From positions 25,432,142 through 25,496,141 of the forward strand of contig CM067555.1 in the NCBI GenBank assembly GCA_034509755.1: 64,000 nucleotides of DNA, read 5' to 3'. Made by a program: the position numbers and the translations under genes. Below are positions 54,801 through 64,000 of the stretch, in pieces. The notes under the pieces were generated by a model, which was not told the origin of the DNA, did not search any database, and was given only the letters and a program-made list of their open reading frames with translations. Every line of letters begins with the position of its first letter. The stretch's first letter is position 1. Source of the DNA: Anisodus tanguticus (Eukaryota; Streptophyta; Magnoliopsida; Solanales; Solanaceae).

Positions 54801-56245
54801 CACAAGGTCTAACTTCAAACGAGCACAACCCTCAAGATATAAAATGTTAGAATTTAAGTTTGGTGCAAAGTCACACTTTTTTATACTATCGTATAACATT
54901 GACATGCAGCAGATTAAAAGCCAACATTCTTCAATTTTTTTTATTTGTGTCGTAAGAAAGATAAACACTATTTCCCCCTTTTTCCTCTCTATCTCTCTCC
55001 TTCAAACCCTCCGTCTTTTCCTCTCTCTTAAACAACCCATCCCTTTTTTCTCTCCTTGATTTCGTCTGCCACCTTGCCTATTTTTCTCCTCCTCCTACAC
55101 ACATACATGAATACCTTGAATGGAACCCATTGCAAAGTTTCATAATCAATTCTGACTTAAAAGAGTAATAAAGATAAATCTGAGGTGTGTGGTGTGTGAG
55201 ACCCGAACAAAGAAATGATTTGACATGGTATTATGAGAACGAAGTGTTATAGGAGTGATTTAAGGAATCGCAAATTAGAAACTACGCAGAAGATTCAATA
55301 ATCTAACACAAGGTCTAACTTCAAACGAGCACAACCCTCAAGATATAAAATGTTAGAATTTAAGTTTGGTGCAAAGTTGTCACACTTTTTTTTATACTAT
55401 CGTATAACATTGACATGTCCGTAGCGTATTAAAAGCCAACATTCTTCAATTTTTTTTATTTGTGTCGTAAGAAAGATAAACACTATTTCCCCCTTTTTCC
55501 TCTCTATCTCTCTCCTTCAAACCCTCCATCTTTTCCTCTCTCTTAAACAACCCATCCCTTTTTTCTCTCCTTGATTTCGTCTGCCACCTTGCCTATTTTT
55601 CTCCTCCTCCTACACACATACATGAAGACCTTGAATGGAACCCATTGCAAAGTTTCATAATCAATTCTGACTTAAAAGAGTAGTAAAGATAAATCTGAGG
55701 TGTGTTGTGTGTGAGACCCGAACGAAGAAATGATTTGACATGGTATTAGGAGAACGAAGTGTTATAGGAGTGATTTAAGGAATCGCAAATTAGAAACTAC
55801 GCTGAAGATTCAATAATCTAACACAAGGTCTAACTTCAAACGAGCACAACCCTCAAGATATAAAATGTTAGAATTTAAGTTTGGTGCAGTGTCACACTTT
55901 TTTATACTATCGTATAACATTGACATGCCGTAGCAGCAGTTTAAAAGCCAACATTCTTCAATTTTTTTTATTTGTGTCGTAAGAAAGATAAACACTATTT
56001 CCCCCTTTTTCCTCTCTATCTCTCTCCTTCAAACCCTCCGTCTTTTCCTCTCTCTTAAACAACCCATCCCTTTTTTCTCTCCTTGATTTCGTCTGCCACC
56101 TTGCCTATTTTTCTCCTCCTCCTACACACATACATGAATACCTTGAATGGAACCCATTGCAAAGTTTCATAATCAATTCTGACTTAAAAGAGTAATAAAG
56201 ATAAATCGAGGTGTGTGTGTGTGAGACCCGAACAAAGAAATGATT

Positions 56246-56748
56246 TGACATGGTATTATGAGAACGAAGTGTTATAGGAGTGATTTAAGGAATCGCAAAT
56301 TAGAAACTACGCAGAAGATTCAATAATCTAACACAAGGTCTAACTTCAAACGAGCACAACCCTCAAGATATAAAATGTTAGAATTTAAGTTTGGTGCAGT
56401 GTCACACTTTTTTATACTATCGTATAACATTGACATGCCGTAGCGATTAAAAGCCAACATTCTTCAAATTTTTTATTTGTCGTCGAAAGATAAACACATA
56501 TCCCCCTTTTCCTCTCTATCTCTCTCCTTCAAACCCTCCGTCTTTTCCTCTCTCTTAAACAACCCATCCCTTTTTTCTCTCCTTGATTTCGTCTAGCCAC
56601 CTTGCCTATTTTTCTCCTCCTCCTACACACATACATGAAGACCTTGAATGGAACCCATTGCAAAGTTTCATAATCAATTCGACTTAAAAGAGTAGTAAAA
56701 AGATAAATCCGAGGTGTGTGTGTGTGAGACCCGAACGAAGAAATGATT
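56246..56748 (+). repeat. Shortest unit (503 bp) with rearranged segment
   Basis: Around 56465-56510 the usual T-run and GTGTCGTAAG are replaced by AAATTTTTTATTTGTCGTCG followed by AAAGATAAACACATATCCC. The unit loses several bases of the T-run and the TAAG. It starts with the B form TTATGAG but is followed by an A-type junction (GAAGACC, GTAGTAAA), consistent with its place in the alternating B-A order. The unit at 32224 has a similar change, CACTATATCCCCCTTTTCC. Confidence 0.85.
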
Positions 56749-58279
56749 TGACATGGTATTAGGAGAACGAAGTGTTATAGGAGTGATTTAAGGAATCGCA
56801 AATTAGAAACTACGCTGAAGATTCAATAATCTAACACAAGGTCTAACTTCAAACGAGCACAACCCTCAAGATATAAAATGTTAGAATTTAAGTTTGGTGC
56901 AAAGTTGTCACACTTTTTTATACTATCGTATAACATTGACATGCCGTAGCAGATTAAAAGCCAACATTCTTCAATTTTTTTTATTTGTGTCGTAAGAAAG
57001 ATAAACACTATTTCCCCCTTTTTCCTCTCTATCTCTCTCCTTCAAACCCTCCGTCTTTTCCTCTCTCTAAAACAACCCATCCCTTTTTTCTCTCCTTGAT
57101 TTCGTCTCGCCACCTTGCCTATTTTTCTCCTCCTCCTACACACATACATGAATACCTTGAATGGAACCCATTGCAAAGTTTCATAATCAATTCAGACTTA
57201 AAAGAGTAATAAAGATAAATCGGAGGTGTGTGGTGTGTGAGACCCGAACAAAGAAATGATTTGACATGGTATTATGAGAACGAAGTGTTATAGGAGTGAT
57301 TTAAGGAATCGCAAATTAGAAACTACGCTGAAGATTCAATAATCTAACACAAGGTCTAACTTCAAACGAGCACAACCCTCAAGATATAAAATGTTAGAAT
57401 TTAAGTTTGGTGCAAAGTTGTCACACTTTTTTATACTATCGTATAACATTGACATGCAGTAGCGTATTAAAAGCCAACATTCTTCAATTTTTTTTATTTG
57501 TGTCGTAAGAAAGATAAACACTATTTCCCCCTTTTTCCTCTCTATCTCTCTCCTTCAAACCCTCCGTCTTTTCCTCTCTCTTAAACAACCCATCCCTTTT
57601 TTCTCTCCTTGATTTCGTCTAGCCACCTTGCCTATTTTTCTCCTCCTCCTACACACATACATGAAGACCTTGAATGGAACCCATTGCAAAGTTTCATAAT
57701 CAATTCGACTTAAAAGAGTAATAAAGATAAATCCGAGGTGTGTGTGTGTGTGAGACCCGAACGAAGAAATGATTTGACATGGTATTAGGAGAACGAAGTG
57801 TTATAGGAGTGATTTAAGGAATCGCAAATTAGAAACTACGCTGAAGATTCAATAATCTAACACAAGGTCTAACTTCAAACGAGCACAACCCTCAAGATAT
57901 AAAATGTTAGAATTTAAGTTTGGTGCAAAGTGTCACACTTTTTTATACTATCATATAACATTGACATGCTGTAGCAGATTTAAAGCCAACATTCTTCAAT
58001 TTTTTTTATTTGTGTCGTAAGAAAGATAAACACTATTTCCCCCTTTTTCCTCTCTATCTCTCTCCTTCAAACCCTCCGTCTTTTCCTCTCTCTTAAACAA
58101 CCCATCCCTTTTTTCTCTCCTTGATTTCGTCTAGCCACCTTGCCTATTTTTCTCCTCCTCCTACACACATACATGAATACCTTGAATGGAACCCATTGCA
58201 AAGTTTCATAATCAATTCAGACTTAAAAGAGTAATAAAGATAAATCTGAGGTGTGTGAGACCCGAACAAAGAAATGATT

Positions 58280-58800
58280 TGACATGGTATTATGAGAACG
58301 AAGTGTTATAGGAGTGATTTAAGGAATCGCAAATTAGAAACTACGCTGAAGATTCAATAATCTAACACAAGGTCTAACTTCAAACGAGCACAACCCTCAA
58401 GATATAAAATGTTAGAATTTAAGTTTGGTGCAAAGTGTCACACTTTTTTATACTATCGTATAACATTGACATGCCAGTAGCAGCATTTAAAGCCAACATT
58501 CTTCAATTTTTTTTATTTGTGTCGTAAGAAAGATAAACACTATTTCCCCCTTTTTCCTCTCTATCTCTCTCCTTCAAACCCTCCGTCTTTTCCTCTCTCT
58601 TAAACAACCCATCCCTTTTTCTCTCCTTGATTTCGATTTCGCCACCCACCTTGCCTATTTTTCTCCTCCTCCTCCTACACACATACATGAAGACCTTGAA
58701 TGGAACCCATTGCAAAGTTTCATAATCAATTCGACTTAAAAGAGTAATAAAGATAAATCCGAGGTGTGTGTGTGTGTGAGACCCGAACGAAGAAATGATT
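58280..58800 (+). repeat. Unit with three local duplications (521 bp)
   Basis: Between about 58625 and 58680 the unit has GATTTCGATTTC (6-bp duplication), CCACCCACC (4-bp duplication) and an extra CTC triplet in the CTCCTCCTCC run. Each change is a simple tandem slippage product, but the three lie within about 50 bp. The unit is B type at its start and is followed by an A-type unit. Confidence 0.85.
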
Positions 58801-61800
58801 TGACATGGTATTAGGAGAACGAAGTGTTATAGGAGTGATTTAAGGAATCGCAAATTAGAAACTACGCTGAAGATTCAATAATCTAACACAAGGTCTAACT
58901 TCAAACGAGCACAACCCTCAAGATATAAAATGTTAGAATTTAAGTTTGGTGCAAAGTGTCACACTTTTTTATACTATCGTATAACATTGACATGCTCGTA
59001 GCAGATTAAAAGCCAACATTCTTCAATTTTTTTTATTTGTGTCGTAAGAAAGATAAACACTATTTCCCCCTTTTTCCTCTCTATCTCTCTCCTTCAAACC
59101 CTCCGTCTTTTCCTCTCTCTTAAACAACCCATCCCTTTTTTCTCTCCTTGATTTCGTCTCGCCACCTTGCCTATTTTTCTCCTCCTCCTACACACATACA
59201 TGAATACCTTGAATGGAACCCATTGCAAAGTTTCATAATCAATTCGACTTAAAAGAGTAATAAAGATAAATCGAGGTGTGTGTGTGTGAGACCCGAACAA
59301 AGAAATGATTTGACATGGTATTATGAGAACGAAGTGTTATAGGAGTGATTTAAGGAATCGCAAATTAGAAACTACGCTGAAGATTCAATAATCTAACACA
59401 AGGTCTAACTTCAAACGAGCACAACCCTCAAGATATAAAATGTTAGAATTTAAGTTTGGTGCAAAGTGTCACACTTTTTTATACTATCGATATAACATTG
59501 ACATGCTGTAGCGCATTAAAAGCCAACATTCTTCAATTTTTTTTATTTGTGTCGTAAGAAAGATAAACACTATTTCCCCCTTTTCCTCTCTCTATCTCTC
59601 TCCTTCAAACCCTCCGTCTTTTCCTCTCTCTTAAACAACCCATCCCTTTTTTCTCTCCTTGATTTCGTCTAGCCACCTTGCCTATTTTTCTCCTCCTCCT
59701 ACACACATACATGAAGACCTTGAATGGAACCCATTGCAAAGTTTCATATCAATTCTGACTTAAAAGAGTAATAAAGATAAATCTCGAGGTGTGTGTGTGT
59801 GAGACCCGAACAAAGAAATGATTTGACATGGTATTATGAGAACGAAGTGTTATAGGAGTGATTTAAGGAATCGCAAATTAGAAACTACGCTGAAGATTCA
59901 ATAATCTAACACAAGGTCTAACTTCAAACGAGCACAACCCTCAAGATATAAAATGTTAGAATTTAAGTTTGGTGCAAAGTGTCACACTTTTTATACTATC
60001 GATAACATTGACATGTCGTAGCGCATTAAAAGCCAACATTCTTCAATTTTTTTTATTTGTGTCGTAAGAAAGATAAACACTATTTCCCCCTTTTTCCTCT
60101 CTATCTCTCTCCTTCAAACCCTCCGTCTTTTCCTCTCTCTTAAACAACCCATCCCTTTTTTCTCTCCTTGATTTCGTCTGCCACCTTGCCTATTTTTCTC
60201 CTCCTCCTACACACATACATGAATACCTTGAATGGAACCCATTGCAAAGTTTCATAATCAATTCTGACTTAAAAGAGTAATAAAGATAAATCTGAGGTGT
60301 GTGGTGTGTGAGACCCGAACAAAGAAATGATTTGACATGGTATTATGAGAACGAAGTGTTATAGGAGTGATTTAAGGAATCGCAAATTAGAAACTACGCT
60401 GAAGATTCAATAATCTAACACAAGGTCTAACTTCAAACGAGCACAACCCTCAAGATATAAAATGTTAGAATTTAAGTTTGGTGGTGCGTGTCACACTTTT
60501 TTATACTATCAGATAACATTGACATGCTGTAGCAGATTAAAAGCCAACATTCTTCAATTTTTTTTATTTGTGTCGTAAGAAAGATAAACACTATTTCCCC
60601 CTTTTCCTCTCTATCTCTCTCCTTCAAACCATCCATCTTTTCCTCTCTCTTAAACAACCCATCCCTTTTTTCTCTCCTTGATTTCGTCTGCCACCTTGCC
60701 TATTTTTCTCCTCCTCCTACACACATACATGAAGACCTTGAATGGAACCCATTGCAAAGTTTCATAATCAATTCGACTTAAAAGAGTAGTAAAGATAAAT
60801 CCGAGGTGTGTGTGTGTGAGACCCGAACGAAGAAATGATTTGACATGGTATTAGGAGAACGAAGTGTTATAGGAGTGATTTAAGGAATCGCAAATTAGAA
60901 ACTACGCTGAAGATTCAATAATCTAACACAAGGTCTAACTTCAAACGAGCACAACCCTCAAGATATAAAATGTTAGAATTTAAGTTTGGTGCAGTGTCAC
61001 ACTTTTTTATACTATCAGATAACATTGACATGCCGTAGCAGATTAAAAGCCAACATTCTTCAATTTTTTTTATTTGTGTCGTAAGAAAGATAAACACTAT
61101 TTCCCCCTTTTTCCTCTCTATCTCTCTCCTTCAAACCCTCCGTCTTTTCCTCTCTCTTAAACAACCCATCCCTTTTTTCTCTCCTTGATTTCGTCTGCCA
61201 CCTTGCCTATTTTTCTCCTCCTCCTACACACATACATGAATACCTTGAATGGAACCCATTGCAAAGTTTCATAATCAATTCTGACTTAAAAGAGTAATAA
61301 AGATAAATCTGAGGTGTGTGGTGTGTGAGACCCGAACAAAGAAATGATTTGACATGGTATTATGAGAACGAAGTGTTATAGGAGTGATTTAAGGAATCGC
61401 AAATTAGAAACTACGCTGAAGATTCAATAATCTAACACAAGGTCTAACTTCAAACGAGCACAACCCTCAAGATATAAAATGTTAGAATTTAAGTTTGGTG
61501 AAGTGTCACACTTTTTTATACTATCGATAACATTGACATGCTCAGTAGCGCATTAAAAGCCAACATTCTTCAATTTTTTTTATTTGTGTCGTAAGAAAGA
61601 TAAACACTATTTCCCCCTTTTTCCTCTCTATCTCTCTCCTTCAAACCCTCCGTCTTTTCCTCTCTCTTAAACAACCCATCCCTTTTTTCTCTCCTTGATT
61701 TCGTCTGCCACCTTGCCTATTTTTCTCCTCCTCCTACACACATACATGAAGACCTTGAATGGAACCCATTGCAAAGTTTCATAATCAATTCGACTTAAAA

Positions 61801-63899
61801 GAGTAGTAAAGATAAATCTCGAGGTGTGTGTGTGTGAGACCCGAACGAAAGAAATGATTTGACATGGTATTAGGAGAACGAAGTGTTATAGGAGTGATTT
61901 AAGGAATCGCAAATTAGAAACTACGCTGAAGATTCAATAATCTAACACAAGGTCTAACTTCAAACGAGCACAACCCTCAAGATATAAAATGTTAGAATTT
62001 AAGTTTGGTGCAAAGTGTCACACTTTTTTATACTATCGTATAACATTGACATGCCGTAGCAGATTAAAAGCCAACATTCTTCAATTTTTTTTATTTGTGT
62101 CGTAAGAAAGATAAACACTATTTCCCCCTTTTTCCTCTCTATCTCTCTCCTTCAAACCCTCCGTCTTTTCCTCTCTCTTAAACAACCCATCCCTTTTTTC
62201 TCTCCTTGATTTCGTCTCGCCACCTTGCCTATTTTTCTCCTCCTCCTACACACATACATGAATACCTTGAATGGAACCCATTGCAAAGTTTCATAATCAA
62301 TTCGACTTAAAAGAGTAATAAAGATAAATCGAGGTGTGTGGTGTGTGAGACCCGAACAAAGAAATGATTTGACATGGTATTATGAGAACGAAGTGTTATA
62401 GGAGTGATTTAAGGAATCGCAAATTAGAAACTACGCTGAAGATTCAATAATCTAACACAAGGTCTAACTTCAAAGAGCACAACCCTCAAGATATAAAATG
62501 TTAGAATTTAAGTTTGGTGCAAAGTTGTCACACTTTTTTATACTATCGATAACATTGACATGCCAGTAGCAGATTAAAAGCCAACATTCTTCAATTTTTT
62601 TTATTTGTGTCGTAAGAAAGATAAACACTATTTCCCCCTTTTTCCTCTCTATCTCTCTCCTTCAAACCCTCCGTCTTTTCCTCTCTCTTAAACAACCCAT
62701 CCCTTTTTTCTCTCCTTGATTTCGTCTGCCACCTTGCCTATTTTTCTCCTCCTCCTACACACATACATGAATACCTTGAATGGAACCCATTGCAAAGTTT
62801 CATAATCAATTCAGACTTAAAAGAGTAATAAAGATAAATCGGAGGTGTGTGGTGTGTGAGACCCGAACAAAGAAATGATTTGACATGGTATTATGAGAAC
62901 GAAGTGTTATAGGAGTGATTTAAGGAATCGCAAATTAGAAACTACGCTGAAGATTCAATAATCTAACACAAGGTCTAACTTCAAACGAGCACAACCCTCA
63001 AGATATAAAATGTTAGAATTTAAGTTTGGTGCAAAGTGTCACACTTTTTTATACTATCGTATAACATTGACATGCCGTAGCGTATTAAAAGCCAACATTC
63101 TTCAATTTTTTTTATTTGTGTCGTAAGAAAGATAAACACTATTTCCCCCTTTTTCCTCTCTATCTCTCTCCTTCAAACCCTCCGTCTTTTCCTCTCTCTT
63201 AAACAACCCATCCCTTTTTTCTCTCCTTGATTTCGTCTCGCCACCTTGCCTATTTTTCTCCTCCTCCTACACACATACATGAATACCTTGAATGGAACCC
63301 ATTGCAAAGTTTCATAATCAATTCGACTTAAAAGAGTAATAAAGATAAATCCGAGGTGTGTGGTGTGTGACCCGAACAAAGAAATGATTTGACATGGTAT
63401 TATGAGAACGAAGTGTTATAGGAGTGATTTAAGGAATCGCAAATTAGAAACTACGCTGAAGATTCAATAATCTAACACAGTCTAACTTCAAACGAGCACA
63501 ACCCTCAAGATATAAAATGTTAGAATTTAAGTTTGGTGCAAAGTGTCACACTTTTTTATACTATCGTATAACATTGACATGCTGTAGCGTATTAAAAGCC
63601 AACATTCTTCAATTTTTTTTATTTGTGTCGTAAGAAAGATAAACAAACACTATTTCCCCCTTTTTCCTCTCTATCTCTCTCCTTCAAACCCTCCGTCTTT
63701 TCCTCTCTTAAACAACCCATCCCTTTTTTCTCTCCTTGATTTCGTCTCGCCACCTTGCCTATTTTTCTCCTCCTCCTACACACATACATGAATACCTTGA
63801 ATGGAACCCATTGCAAAGTTTCATAATCAATTCGACTTAAAAGAGTAATAAAGATAAATCGAGGTGTGTGGTGTGTGAGACCCGAACAAAGAAATGATT

Positions 63900-64000
63900 T
63901 GACATGGTATTATGAGAACGAAGTGTTATAGGAGTGATTTAAGGAATCGCAAATTAGAAACTACGCTGAAGATTCAATAATTAAACACAAGGTCTAACTT
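63900..64000 (+). repeat. Partial satellite unit at right edge (B type)
   Basis: The last unit starts with the B form TTATGAG and is cut by the window end after the motif GGTCTAACTT. It has a local change, AATAATTAAACAC, where nearly all other units read AATAATCTAACAC. The array continues to the right. Confidence 0.93.

Larger units (their letters stand above)
34769..55220 (+). repeat. Zone 4: interleaved P and Q haplotype units
   Basis: Unit starts: 34769, 35277, 35787, 36298, 36807, 37315, 37832, 38341, 38853, 39362, 39888, 40396, 40907, 41417, 41933, 42444, 42957, 43464, 43975, 44488, 45001, 45513, 46021, 46535, 47046, 47554, 48067, 48583, 49098, 49607, 50116, 50630, 51139, 51650, 52162, 52672, 53183, 53696, 54206, 54715. 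CTTAAACAAC returns. P units have GCAGTGTCACAC with CTATCAGATAAC; Q units have GCAAAGTGTCACAC or GCAAAGTTGTCACAC with CTATCGTATAAC. Q units usually also carry CCGTAGC and TCTCGCCACC. The two kinds are intermixed from about 40 to 50 kb, and Q dominates after about 51 kb. Confidence 0.8.
1..64000 (+). repeat. Head-to-tail satellite array, unit about 511 bp, 125 complete units
   Basis: The motif TGACATGGTATTA recurs 126 times on the + strand at near-constant spacing from 31 to 63900, with no inverted unit, no gap and no foreign insertion. Spacing averages 511.0 bp, usually 506-517, with outliers of 531 (from 8218), 526 (from 39362), 521 (from 58280) and 503 (from 56246). One hand-counted unit (12335-12844) is 36.5% G+C. 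Apart from a few short hotspots, units are nearly identical, which implies recent amplification or efficient homogenisation. Satellites of this size and uniformity are typical of eukaryotic heterochromatin. The family is not one I recognise. There is no unique flanking DNA, so total array length and chromosomal location are unknown. Runs of many stop codons and frame-breaking indels show it is non-coding. Confidence 0.98.
55221..64000 (+). repeat. Zone 5: dimeric higher-order repeat of A and B units
   Basis: B units carry a linked set of differences: GAATACC for GAAGACC, GTAATAAAG for GTAGTAAAG, GAACAAAG for GAACGAAG, and TTATGAG for TTAGGAG, usually with TGTGGTGTGTG in the TG run. Their phase-zero starts are 55221, 56246, 57262, 58280, 59311, 59824, 60333, 61350, 62370, 62881, 63390 and 63900. 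A units start at 55736, 56749, 57775, 58801, 60841 and 61860. From 55221 to 59311 the order is strictly B-A-B-A, a repeat of about 1.02 kb. Then come B-B-B-A-B-A and a final run of B units. The linked sites span about 125 bp across the phase-zero point. Confidence 0.88.

Noticed and set aside
63361..63372. Possible third unit type from GGTGTGTGACCCGAAC near the right end
   Set aside because: It is a B unit with a short deletion of GA in GTGAGACCC. A single slippage or consensus change explains it.
1..64000. CRISPR-like regular repeats
   Set aside because: The repeat unit is about 511 bp with no unique spacers; everything between recurrences of any motif is itself repeated.
1..64000. rDNA intergenic spacer subrepeats or tRNA/5S gene clusters
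   Set aside because: No rRNA, 5S or tRNA sequence or internal promoter boxes could be recognised in the unit on either strand.

Overview
The whole window is one tandem satellite DNA array. A single unit of about 511 bp is repeated head-to-tail in the same orientation from the first base to the last. Using the start of the motif TGACATGGTATTA as phase zero, I located 126 unit starts between 31 and 63900. These give 125 complete units plus a partial unit at each edge. The mean spacing is 63869/125 = 511.0 bp, most units are 506-517 bp, and the extremes are 503 and 531 bp. A hand count of the unit at 12335-12844 gives 36.5% G+C. I see no credible gene, RNA gene, transposon insertion, CRISPR array or origin. 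No flanking unique sequence is present, so the array runs past both ends of the window.

A homogenised array of more than 64 kb with a unit of about 0.5 kb points to nuclear heterochromatin of a eukaryote. The CT-rich tract with a plant-type TATAAAA, and a motif resembling the initiator-Met tRNA primer-binding site of LTR retrotransposons, make a flowering plant the best guess. This is inference. I do not recognise the satellite family, and chromosomal position (centromeric, pericentromeric, subtelomeric or interstitial) cannot be read from the sequence.

Unit anatomy, starting at phase zero, is: a PBS-like TGGTATTAGGAG; an almost invariant AT-rich stretch of about 120 bp; TATAAAA; a dyad AGTGT-C-ACACT followed by poly-T; two hypervariable spots (CTATCnnATAAC and ATGCnnGTAGCnnATT); a second T-run; an 85% pyrimidine tract of about 130 bp; a short hairpin (TTGAATGG-AAC-CCATTgCAA); a run of TG dinucleotides; then the next unit. 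Nearly all differences between units fall at a handful of spots a few bases wide, and the rest is close to identical.

Diagnostic variants divide the array into five zones. Zone 1 (1-4630) is the most heterogeneous and carries GACCGAACG. Zone 2 (4631-19489) carries GACCCGAACG with CTTAAACAAC and includes perfectly identical neighbouring units. Zone 3 (19490-34768) has CTTAAAGAAC in 28 of 30 units. Zone 4 (34769-55220) returns to CTTAAACAAC and interleaves two linked haplotypes, P (GCAGTG with CAGATA) and Q (GCAAAGTG with CGTATA). Zone 5 (55221-64000) alternates A and B units, a young dimeric higher-order repeat of about 1.02 kb that passes into a B-only run at the right edge. No genes act together here; the biology is that of satellite amplification, unequal exchange and local homogenisation.
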